Origin: RYN-433 sp036558265
GTDB taxonomy: Bacteria > Planctomycetota > Phycisphaerae > Tepidisphaerales > Tepidisphaeraceae
DNA length: 9,861 nt
Assembly: GCA_036558265.1 (NCBI GenBank)
Contig: DATBFY010000443.1
Location: forward strand, 1 to 9,861
Reading direction: 5' to 3'
Shown here: in pieces, positions 1 through 9,425 of the stretch
Position numbering within the stretch: the first letter of the stretch is position 1
Layout: each line of letters begins with the position of its first letter
The notes under the pieces: model-generated
Told to the model about the DNA's origin: nothing
Seen by the model: only the letters and a program-made list of their open reading frames with translations
Databases searched by the model: none
Position numbers and translations under genes: made by a program

Positions 1-805
1 GGAATACCGCGAGGGCAGGGGGGTGGTCCTCTTCTGCCAGTTGGACGTGACCGGACGAACCACGCCTGATCCCGCCGCCGACCACGTCGTCGCCAACCTT
101 CTCCAATATGTCGCCAGTTCAAAACCCGCGCCGCATCGTAAAGCCCTGTACGCGGGCGAGCCCGCTGGAAAGGCGTACCTCGATCGCGTGGGCATTCCCG
201 CAAGCGGTTACACCGGCGGCCACATCGACCCGGCAGACGTGCTGATCGTCGGCCCCACCGGCGGACGCACGCTGGCGTCATCAGCGCCCGCCATCGCTGA
301 GTTCATCAAGGCAGGAGGTCACCTGCTTGCCATCGGCCTGGATCAGGACGACGCCCGCTTCCTTCCATTCAAGATCGCGACGAAGAAGACCGAATACATC
401 ACGACCACATTCGAACCTTTCGCCGCGACCTCACCGTTCGCCGGCGTCGGCCCCGCCGACCTCGACAACCGCGACCCGCGCAACATCCCGCTCATTACTT
501 CCGGTGGGCGCATCGTCGGCAACGGCGTCCTGTGCGCCGCCGATCAATCGAATGTCATGTTCTGCCAGCTCGTTCCGTGGCAGTTTGAATATGAGAAACA
601 GTACAACCTCAAGCGCACCTATCGCCGGGCGTCGTATGCGATCGTGCGCGTGCTTGCCAACGCGGGCGTTGCCGCGCCGACGCCGCTGCTCGACCGCTTC
701 GCGGCGCCTGCGTCGGACGCCAAGGCGCCTGCTCGCTTCCTTGATGGCCTTTATATTGATAAGCCGGAAGAATGGGACGATCCTTACCGGTTCTTCTGCT
801 GGTAA
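1..805 (+). CDS. C-terminal part of a large protein, probably a GH2-like glycoside hydrolase (5' end outside window)
   Basis: The reading frame is open from the first complete codon (position 2), so the start lies upstream of the window; about 267 residues are visible. It begins EYREGRGVVLFCQLDVTGRT, and it contains an alternating beta/alpha stretch (ADVLIVGPTGGRTL, then EFIKAGGHLLAIGLDQDDA) that looks like a glutamine-amidotransferase-like or beta-galactosidase-trimerisation-like fold. The end reads LYIDKPEEWDDPYRFFCW. From memory, large planctomycete proteins annotated as GH2 or beta-galactosidase-like hydrolases have similar C-termini, including the DDPYRFF ending. No catalytic residues are visible because the catalytic domain would lie upstream. 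The next gene starts 32 bases downstream with no terminator between, so co-transcription is likely. The family assignment is inference; the existence of a truncated gene is well supported by the long open frame and its codon pattern. Confidence 0.6.
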   Translation, partial: EYREGRGVVLFCQLDVTGRTTPDPAADHVVANLLQYVASSKPAPHRKALYAGEPAGKAYLDRVGIPASGYTGGHIDPADVLIVGPTGGRTLASSAPAIAEFIKAGGHLLAIGLDQDDARFLPFKIATKKTEYITTTFEPFAATSPFAGVGPADLDNRDPRNIPLITSGGRIVGNGVLCAADQSNVMFCQLVPWQFEYEKQYNLKRTYRRASYAIVRVLANAGVAAPTPLLDRFAAPASDAKAPARFLDGLYIDKPEEWDDPYRFFCW

Positions 806-825
806 CGGTCGTCAAACCCCGATCT

Positions 826-832
826 GAAAGGA
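826..832 (+). promoter_or_regulatory. Shine-Dalgarno site fixing the start of the PhoPQ-related gene
   Basis: The purine-rich GAAAGGA lies five bases before the ATG at 838. It supports that ATG over an in-frame ATG at 772, which would lie inside the preceding gene and would put 22 residues in front of the signal peptide. Confidence 0.6.
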
Positions 833-837
833 CCGTC

Positions 838-2232
838 ATGTCGGTTCCGAAATCTTACCTGAGCGCCATCCTGTTCGCCGTTCTGATCGCGGTCCCGCTC
901 CGCGCCGACGATGACCTGACCGCCCTCGACCGCTACGTCGCCGCACCGGACCCGACGTACGCCTTCAAACTCGTGGACACCATCAAATCTCCCGGTCAGA
1001 CCAGCTACATCCTGGAGCTCACGAGTCAGACCTGGCTGACCGAGAAGGAGGTCAACCGCCCCGTCTGGAAGCACTGGCTCACGATCGTGCGCCCCGACGT
1101 GCTCAAGACGTCCAAGGCGCTCATGGTCATCTCAGGCGGCAGCAACGATCGCCCGGCGCCCAAGTCCGCCTCCGCCGTCCTCCTGGCCGCCTCCGCCGCC
1201 ACCGGATCGGTCACGGCCGAGGTCCGCATGATCCCGAATGAGCCGCTGACCTTTACGGGCGACAAGCCGCGCACGGAGGACTCGTTCATCGCCTACACCT
1301 GGGACAAGTTCCTCCGCACCGGCGACGAGCGCTGGCCGGCACGGTTGCCGATGACCAAGGCGGTCGTTCGCGCGATGGACGCGGTCACCTCCTTCTGCGC
1401 CTCGCCCGAAGGGGGGCAGGTCAAGATCGACGGCTTCGTCGTCACCGGCGCGTCCAAGCGCGGATGGACCACCTGGACCACCGCCGCCGTCGATAAGCGC
1501 GTCATCGCGATCGTGCCGATCGTGATCGACACCCTCAACCTCCGGCAATCCGGCACGCACCACTTCGAGGCCTACGGCTTCTGGGCCCCGGCCATCAAGG
1601 ACTACACCGACATTCGCCTCTCCGACTGGATCGCCACGCCCCAGTACGCCGCCCTGCTGAAGATCGAGGACCCCTACGAGTACCGCCGCCGCCTCACGAT
1701 GCCCAAGCTCATCCTCAACGCGTCGGGCGACCAGTACTTCCTCCCGGACAACTCCCGCTTCTACTTCGACGACCTCCCCGGGCCCAAGTACCTGCGGTAC
1801 GTCCCCAACGCCGATCACTCGCTCCGTAACACCGACGCCGCCCAGAGCGTGCTCGGCTTCTACCAGGCCGTCCTCACCGGCGCGCCGCTGCCAAAGTTCT
1901 CCTGGACGTTCGAGAAGGACGGCGCGATCCAGGTCAAGACGACGGATCGCCCCGCCCAGGTCAAGCTCTGGCAGGCCACCAACGCCAAGGCGCGCGACTT
2001 CCGCCTCGAATCGCTCGGGCCGGTCTGGAAGAGCTCGACGCTCGACGCCTCGCCCGCCGGGGTCTACATCGGTCGCGCCCCGGAGCCGACGCAGGGATTT
2101 ACCGCCTATTTCATCGAGCTCACGTTCCCGGCTTCCTCTCCCGCGGCCGCCCCGTTCAAGTTCACGACGGCCACCCGCGTCGTCCCGGATGTCCTCCCGT
2201 TCAAGCTTCCGCCGCGCCAACCCGCTCCGTGA
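838..2232 (+). CDS. PhoPQ-activated pathogenicity-related family protein, secreted alpha/beta hydrolase
   Basis: This 464-residue protein starts with a Sec-type signal peptide (residues 1-23, hydrophobic core SAILFAVLIAV, likely cleavage after LRA), so it should be periplasmic or secreted. The body matches the PhoPQ_related family (PF10142), named after Salmonella PqaA. The visible marks are the nucleophile elbow GASKRGWTTW with Ser206, SGDQYFLPD with Asp298, and ADHSLR with His327; these would form a Ser-Asp-His triad of an alpha/beta hydrolase. The length is normal for the family. The physiological substrate of the family is not established. The gene lies 32 bases after the glycoside-hydrolase-like gene and 16 bases before the PSCyt1 gene, which suggests an operon and a role in envelope or glycan processing (inference). 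The start at 838 is chosen for its Shine-Dalgarno site and intact leader. No frameshift or missing key residue was seen. Confidence 0.88.
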   Translation: MSVPKSYLSAILFAVLIAVPLRADDDLTALDRYVAAPDPTYAFKLVDTIKSPGQTSYILELTSQTWLTEKEVNRPVWKHWLTIVRPDVLKTSKALMVISGGSNDRPAPKSASAVLLAASAATGSVTAEVRMIPNEPLTFTGDKPRTEDSFIAYTWDKFLRTGDERWPARLPMTKAVVRAMDAVTSFCASPEGGQVKIDGFVVTGASKRGWTTWTTAAVDKRVIAIVPIVIDTLNLRQSGTHHFEAYGFWAPAIKDYTDIRLSDWIATPQYAALLKIEDPYEYRRRLTMPKLILNASGDQYFLPDNSRFYFDDLPGPKYLRYVPNADHSLRNTDAAQSVLGFYQAVLTGAPLPKFSWTFEKDGAIQVKTTDRPAQVKLWQATNAKARDFRLESLGPVWKSSTLDASPAGVYIGRAPEPTQGFTAYFIELTFPASSPAAAPFKFTTATRVVPDVLPFKLPPRQPAP

Positions 2233-2248
2233 GTGGTAGGATCGTGTC

Positions 2249-5638
<3,390 letters not shown>

Positions 5639-5654
5639 GCGAGCGATTAGTGCC

Positions 5655-7100
5655 ATGCACCACTGCCGCCGATTCATGTCCCCGCCAATGACGCGACGCC
5701 AGATGCTCCGCCGCTGCGCGGGAGGTTTCGGCGCCGTCGCCCTGGCGGCGCTGCTGGCCGATCGGTCGTACGGTGCGGATGTCGTTGCGCCCAGTGATCC
5801 CTTCGTCCCGCGCCCGCCCCACCACGCCCCACGCGCCCGCAATGTCATCTTCCTCTTCATGGAAGGCGGCGTCTCCCAGGTGGACAGCTTTGACCCCAAG
5901 CCCCTCCTGGCGCGCGACCACGGCAAGCCCTTCAAGCTCAAGACCGAGCCCACCCAGTTCAACGCCAAGGGCAACACGCTTGCCAGCCCCTGGGCCTTCA
6001 AGAACTACGGCCGCTGTGGCACGCCCGTGAGCGACCTCTTTCCCAACGTCGCCACCTGCGTGGACGACCTGGCGATCGTCCGCTCGATGACCTCCGACTT
6101 CTCCGAGCACGCCGCCGCCAACTATTTCCTCCACACCGGCACCGGTCAGCAGGGCCGCCCGAGCATGGGCGCCTGGGCCGCCTACGGCCTGGGCAGCCAG
6201 TGCCGCGACCTGCCGGGCTTCGTCGTCCTTAACAGCGGCAAGATGCCCATCGGTGGCCCGGACAGCTTCAACAGCGGCTTTCTCCCCGCGAGCTACCAGG
6301 GCTCCGTCTTCCGCGCCGGCGCCGACCCCGTCGCCTACATCCGCCCGCCCGACGACGCCAAGCCCTCGATCCAGCGCGACAAGCTCGACGCCATCCGCGA
6401 TCTCGACCGCGCCGCCGCCCCGCGCTTCGAAGGGGCGCCCGACGCCCTCGAATCCGCCGTCGCCAATTACGAGATGGCATTCCGCATGCAGTCTGCCGTG
6501 CCCGACGTCCTGAACCTCGCCGGCGAGTCGTCCGCCATCCGCTCCCTCTACGGCCTGGACTCCGCCAACGCCCCCACGCGCATTTACGCCGAAAGCTGTC
6601 TCAAGGCCCGCCGCCTCGTCGAGCGCGGCGTCCGCTTCGTCGAGCTCACCGTCCCCGCCTACCCCGGCGATCCCGACGCCTGGGATGCCCACGGAAACCT
6701 GCGCAAGAATCACGAATTCAACGCCCGCGCCGTCGATCAGCCCATCGCCGGGCTGTTAAAGGACCTGAAATCCCGCGGCCTGCTCGATGAAACCCTCGTC
6801 GTCTTCGCCAGCGAGTTCGGCCGAACCCCCTTCGCGCAAGGATCCGACGGCCGCGATCACAACCCCTACGGCTTCTCCCTCTGGCTCGCCGGTGGTGGCG
6901 TCAAGCCAGGCATCACCTACGGCGCCACCGACGAGTACGGCTACAAGGCCGTTGAAGGCCGCTGCCAGGTCTACGACCTCCACGCCACCATGCTCCACCT
7001 CCTCGGGATCGACCACACCCGCCTGACCTACCGCTGGGGCGGACGCGACATGCGCCTGACCGACGTCCACGGCGAGCTCATCCACCCCCTGATCGCCTGA
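5655..7100 (+). CDS. DUF1501 family protein with twin-arginine leader
   Basis: This 481-residue protein belongs to DUF1501 (PF07394), which has an alkaline-phosphatase/sulfatase-like fold. The N-terminus carries a Tat-type leader: twin Arg at residues 14-15 (MTRRQMLRR) followed by the hydrophobic GGFGAVALAALLA, so export in folded form is likely. Family hallmarks are NVIFLFMEGGVSQVDSFDP from residue 63, HTGTGQQGRPSMGAW, SEFGRTP around 386-392, and DGRDHNPYGFSLWLAGGG from 398, whose Asp/His residues are candidate metal ligands. The C-terminus (HATMLHLLGIDH, then RDMRLTDVHGELI) is also typical. It starts 16 bases after the PSD1 gene, the usual pairing of these families, and is almost certainly in the same transcript. 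The activity is unproven for the family. The first ATG is preferred because the MHH opening is common in homologues; ATGs at 5676 and 5688 are possible and keep the twin arginines. No strong Shine-Dalgarno site precedes it. Confidence 0.93.
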   Translation: MHHCRRFMSPPMTRRQMLRRCAGGFGAVALAALLADRSYGADVVAPSDPFVPRPPHHAPRARNVIFLFMEGGVSQVDSFDPKPLLARDHGKPFKLKTEPTQFNAKGNTLASPWAFKNYGRCGTPVSDLFPNVATCVDDLAIVRSMTSDFSEHAAANYFLHTGTGQQGRPSMGAWAAYGLGSQCRDLPGFVVLNSGKMPIGGPDSFNSGFLPASYQGSVFRAGADPVAYIRPPDDAKPSIQRDKLDAIRDLDRAAAPRFEGAPDALESAVANYEMAFRMQSAVPDVLNLAGESSAIRSLYGLDSANAPTRIYAESCLKARRLVERGVRFVELTVPAYPGDPDAWDAHGNLRKNHEFNARAVDQPIAGLLKDLKSRGLLDETLVVFASEFGRTPFAQGSDGRDHNPYGFSLWLAGGGVKPGITYGATDEYGYKAVEGRCQVYDLHATMLHLLGIDHTRLTYRWGGRDMRLTDVHGELIHPLIA

Positions 7101-7195
7101 CGTCCTATCCCTTGTCCCCAAACTCCCCGTCGGCTATTGTTCCGGCTCCATCGGTCTTCGTGGGTGTACCTCTAAACCGAAAGGCGGGTTCTCGC

Positions 7196-7870
7196 ATGCC
7201 AAATCGCATCCGTTGCATTCAGCGGCTCATCTCCGCACTCCTCGTCCTGGCCTTTGCGTGCGCCGGCGGCCCCATCGCCCGGGCCGAGGACGAGAAATCC
7301 GAAACCACCGGCAACGGCGGAATCTTCGATTTCGGAAAGGATCCCCGCCCCGTCCCCGGCAAGACCCGCCCCCAGGCCGCCACCCGGCCCGCCCAGGTCG
7401 GCCCGGTCGAAGTCCGCGTCCTAGCCGCACGGCTCGACTACGTCACCCTCGTCCCCTCCACGGAGTCAGGCCAGCCCGCCTCCAACGCAGATCCGATCAA
7501 GTCGCAGGACAAGTTCCTGGCTATCGCTATCGAGCTCCGGAACACCGGTACGGACCCCGTCACCTACCACAGCTTTGCCTGGCCCTTCGGACCGCAGGAA
7601 AACGCGACTTACGCCGCCCTCGCCGCCCCCGGGCGGCAGATGCTCACCCTGGTCAACTTCGGCGACCTCGAGCCCGCCGGCCTCACTCGCACCGCCCAAA
7701 TCCCCCCCGGCAAGACCGTGACCGACATCCTGGTCTTCCTGCCCAACCAACAGCTTCAATCGAGGAACTTCGACGCCCCGCTCAAGCTCGCCCTGCCCCC
7801 CCAGCAACTGGGCGCCACCGGCCGCAACGTCACCCTGGAGATCGACGGCTCCAGCATCCAGCGACCCTGA
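7196..7870 (+). CDS. Secreted protein of unknown function with a DUF4352-like beta domain
   Basis: This 224-residue protein has a signal peptide (basic start MPNRIRCIQR, core LISALLVLAFACAGG, likely cleavage after ARA at residue 30). The Cys at 22 is not in a canonical lipobox. A low-complexity linker rich in Gly, Pro and Thr follows (about residues 31-65). From about residue 66 there is one beta-rich domain: VEVRVLAARLDYVTLVP, then FLAIAIELRNTGTDPVTYHSF, and late in the chain IPPGKTVTDILVFLP. This order, a strand ending in xxNTGxxP and later PGxxVxxxLVF, resembles DUF4352 and similar Ig-like exported domains; that is a pattern judgement, not a profile match. No catalytic motif is visible. 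The start at 7196 is chosen because it begins the leader; GAAAGG at 7179-7184 is a weak, rather distant ribosome-binding site. It is 95 bases after the DUF1501 gene, so it may or may not share its transcript. Confidence 0.75.
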   Translation: MPNRIRCIQRLISALLVLAFACAGGPIARAEDEKSETTGNGGIFDFGKDPRPVPGKTRPQAATRPAQVGPVEVRVLAARLDYVTLVPSTESGQPASNADPIKSQDKFLAIAIELRNTGTDPVTYHSFAWPFGPQENATYAALAAPGRQMLTLVNFGDLEPAGLTRTAQIPPGKTVTDILVFLPNQQLQSRNFDAPLKLALPPQQLGATGRNVTLEIDGSSIQRP

Positions 7871-7894
7871 CACTTTGTCGCCCTGTCCCGGTTT

Positions 7895-7923
7895 TTGCCT
7901 TTTCACTCTTCTTTCGTTAAATT
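7895..7923 (+). promoter_or_regulatory. Candidate sigma70-type promoter for rpmA-obgE
   Basis: TTGCCT (7895-7900), a 17-base spacer and TAAATT (7918-7923) lie in an AT-richer stretch about 70 bases before rpmA. This is the best promoter-like pair in the gap between the secreted-protein gene and rpmA. Planctomycete promoter consensus is poorly known, so this is tentative. Confidence 0.3.
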
Positions 7924-7932
7924 CTCCGCCCC

Positions 7933-7954
7933 TCGTGCGAACCAGCACGATTTT
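7933..7954 (+). terminator. Small hairpin plus T-run upstream of rpmA (terminator or leader attenuator)
   Basis: TCGTGC (7933-7938) pairs perfectly with GCACGA (7945-7950) across a six-base loop, followed by TTTT. The stem has only six pairs, so termination would be weak. It lies 62 bases after the stop of the secreted-protein gene and could end that transcript. If the promoter candidate just upstream is real, it would instead sit in the rpmA leader. Confidence 0.35.
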
Positions 7955-7959
7955 GCGTT

Positions 7960-7972
7960 CGTTTCACGTTTT
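7960..7972 (+). repeat. Copy of the CGTTTCACGTTTT motif upstream of rpmA
   Basis: It is identical to 8303-8315 and lies 19 bases before the rpmA start, as the other copy lies 11 bases before the obgE start. It could be a shared operator, a dispersed repeat, or chance in an AT-richer gap. Confidence 0.5.
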
Positions 7973-7991
7973 TCGACCAAATGGTGATTTC

Positions 7992-8228
7992 ATGGCACAC
8001 AAGAAAGGCGGCGGTTCGTCCCGCAACGGCCGCGACTCCAACCCGCAATACTTGGGCATCAAGGCGTACGGCGGCCAGACCGTCGGCGCCGGCTGCATCA
8101 TCGTCCGCCAGCGCGGCACGCGCTTCCACCCCGGCTTTAACGTCGGCATGGGGAAGGACCATACGCTCTTCGCCCTCCTGGAAGGCAAGGTCGAGTTCCA
8201 GGGACGAAAGGTCCACGTAAGAACGTAA
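7992..8228 (+). CDS. rpmA: Large ribosomal subunit protein bL27
   Basis: This is a complete 78-residue L27, a protein of the 50S subunit whose N-terminal tail reaches towards the peptidyl-transferase centre. It begins MAHKKGGGSSRNGRDSN, the classic L27 start, without the extra cleaved N-terminal peptide found in Firmicutes. It continues with AYGGQTVGAGCIIVRQRGT, then FHPGFNVGMGKDHTLFAL and GKVEF. The ATG at 7992 gives the exact conserved N-terminus, so longer in-frame starts upstream are rejected. Only a weak ribosome-binding site (GGTGA at 7983-7987) precedes it. In most bacteria the order is rplU-rpmA-obgE; here obgE follows in the usual way, but no rplU lies upstream. A 13-nt motif 19 bases before the start recurs before obgE. 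Confidence 0.98.
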   Translation: MAHKKGGGSSRNGRDSNPQYLGIKAYGGQTVGAGCIIVRQRGTRFHPGFNVGMGKDHTLFALLEGKVEFQGRKVHVRT

Positions 8229-8259
8229 TCCGACCGCATCAACGCAGCTATTTTCAAAA

Positions 8260-8307
8260 AAACGTGAAGACGCGAAACGTTTTGTTACGTTTCACGTCTT
8301 CACGTTT
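8260..8307 (+). repeat. Near-perfect 21-bp inverted repeat (hairpin) between rpmA and obgE
   Basis: The arm at 8260-8280 pairs with the arm at 8287-8307 over 21 positions with a single A-C mismatch (8273/8294), around the six-base loop TTTGTT. It occupies half of the 98-base gap and ends 19 bases before the obgE start. No T-run follows directly, so a classic intrinsic terminator is less likely than a processing site, translational control element or repeat. Confidence 0.8.
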
Positions 8308-8315
8308 CACGTTTT
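8303..8315 (+). repeat. Copy of the CGTTTCACGTTTT motif upstream of obgE
   Basis: This 13-nt stretch is identical to 7960-7972 upstream of rpmA. The core CGTTTCACGT also occurs at 8288-8297, and a one-base variant lies on the minus strand at 8270-8279. The repeats overlap the hairpin arms, so repeat and palindrome may be one element. Confidence 0.6.
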
Positions 8316-8326
8316 GCCGCTCCCCC

Positions 8327-9328
8327 ATGTTCGTTGACGAAGCCCACATCCACGTCAAGGCCGGCGACGGCGGCAACGGCTGCGTCTCCTTCCGGCGCGA
8401 GAAGTACATCCCCAAGGGCGGCCCCGACGGCGGCGACGGGGGCGACGGCGGCTCGGTCCACTTCGTCGCGGACCCGTCCGAAAACACGCTGATGGATTTC
8501 GCCGGCAAGCATCACTGGAAAGCCACCCGCGGCCAGGATGGCATGGGCAAGAAAATGGCCGGCGAGAAGGGCGAGGACCTCGTCATCAAGGTCCCACCGG
8601 GCACGCTCATCTATGACGAGGAGCACGACATGCTGCTCCTGGCGGACATGACCGAGCCCGGCCGGCCCATTACCATCGCCCGCGGCGGCAAGGGCGGCCT
8701 GGGCAACTGGAACTTCCGCTCGCCCACCAACCAGACGCCACGCTACGCCACGCCCGGCGGTCTCGGCCAGGAGCGGCACCTCAAGCTGGTCCTCAAGCTG
8801 ATCGCCGACGTCGGCCTGGTGGGCATGCCCAACGCGGGCAAGTCCACGCTCCTCTCGGTCATTTCCGCCGCCAGACCCAAGATCGCCGCCTATCCCTTCA
8901 CCACCCTCGATCCGCAGCTCGGCATCGCCCAGCTCTCGGGCGATCGCCGCATCGTCGTCGCCGACATTCCGGGACTCATCGAAGGCGCCAGCGAAGGCGC
9001 GGGCCTGGGCCACGATTTCCTGCGCCACATCGAGCGCACGAAAATCATCGTCCACCTGATCGACCTCTATCCGCCCGACGGCTCGGATCCGGCTGAGAAC
9101 TACCGCAAGATCCGCGCCGAGCTCGAAGCCTTCAGCCCCGCCCTGGCGAACAAGGAAGAGATCATCGCCGCCAACAAGATCGACCTGGCGACGGATGACG
9201 ACACGGCCCTGGATCGGCTGGTTGACGCCCTGCCCGACCACGAGATCTTCCCGATCTCCGGCGCCACCCGCCAGGGGATTGACTCGCTCCTAGAAACCAC
9301 GTGGAAAGAGCTCCAGCGCCCATCATAG
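8327..9328 (+). CDS. obgE: Obg family GTPase (ribosome assembly)
   Basis: This 333-residue GTPase acts in late 50S subunit assembly and stringent-type control. Residues 1 to about 158 form the glycine-rich Obg fold (VKAGDGGNGCVSFRREKYIP, then GGDGGDGG, then RGGKGGLGNWNF). The G domain follows: G1 GMPNAGKST (166-174, with GKS at 171-173), G2 FTTLDPQLG with Thr192/Thr193, G3 DIPGLIEGA (Asp213 to Gly216), G4 NKID (283-286) and G5 SGATRQG (from 311). The chain ends just after the G domain, so the C-terminal OCT domain of the Bacillus protein and the acidic tail of the E. coli protein are both absent; this minimal form is known in other bacteria. The ATG at 8327 gives the canonical MFVDEAHIHVKAGDGG start. 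No Shine-Dalgarno site is visible before it; the sequence there is TTGCCGCTCCCCC. It follows rpmA, its usual partner. Confidence 0.97.
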   Translation: MFVDEAHIHVKAGDGGNGCVSFRREKYIPKGGPDGGDGGDGGSVHFVADPSENTLMDFAGKHHWKATRGQDGMGKKMAGEKGEDLVIKVPPGTLIYDEEHDMLLLADMTEPGRPITIARGGKGGLGNWNFRSPTNQTPRYATPGGLGQERHLKLVLKLIADVGLVGMPNAGKSTLLSVISAARPKIAAYPFTTLDPQLGIAQLSGDRRIVVADIPGLIEGASEGAGLGHDFLRHIERTKIIVHLIDLYPPDGSDPAENYRKIRAELEAFSPALANKEEIIAANKIDLATDDDTALDRLVDALPDHEIFPISGATRQGIDSLLETTWKELQRPS

Positions 9329-9410
9329 AAAAAGGGGACATCCAGAATTTCCCGATCGCAACCCGCCCGATGGCGATCAAGATGGGGGAAATTCTGGATG
9401 TCCCCTTTTC
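9329..9410. terminator. Nested perfect palindrome, probable bidirectional terminator or REP-like element
   Basis: The arms 9330-9353 and 9386-9409 are perfect 24-base reverse complements, AAAAGGGGACATCC... against ...GGATGTCCCCTTTT. Inside, GATCGC (9354-9359) pairs with GCGATC (9373-9378), which makes a second hairpin. The outer ends are an A-run on one side and a T-run on the other, so a transcript from either strand ends in a stem followed by U residues. It begins at the base after the obgE stop codon and ends 15 bases before the stop of the convergent gene. A stem of this length, and its GGGGACA end, also resemble REP palindromes moved by REP-associated (IS200-like) transposases; that link is from memory of such repeats. 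Confidence 0.75.
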
Positions 9411-9425
9411 GCCGACTCGCCCGGT

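Noticed and set aside
772..837. Upstream ATG for the PhoPQ-related gene, overlapping the preceding gene
   Set aside because: It lacks a ribosome-binding site and would bury the signal peptide; the ATG at 838 has a good site and places the leader at the N-terminus.
7151..7180. TCGGT/ACCGA inverted repeat before the secreted-protein gene
   Set aside because: A five-bp stem with a 20-base loop and no T-run is too weak to call a terminator.
8260..8315. CRISPR-like short repeats before obgE
   Set aside because: The copies are only 10-13 bases, have no regular unique spacers, and there are no cas genes nearby.
8264..8326. Longer N-terminus for obgE through the hairpin
   Set aside because: The added residues come from the inverted repeat and do not match the Obg start; the canonical MFVDEA begins at 8327.
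8408..8455. GGCGAC-rich stretch in obgE, considered as a DNA microsatellite
   Set aside because: It encodes the conserved glycine-rich GGDGGDGG segment of the Obg fold.
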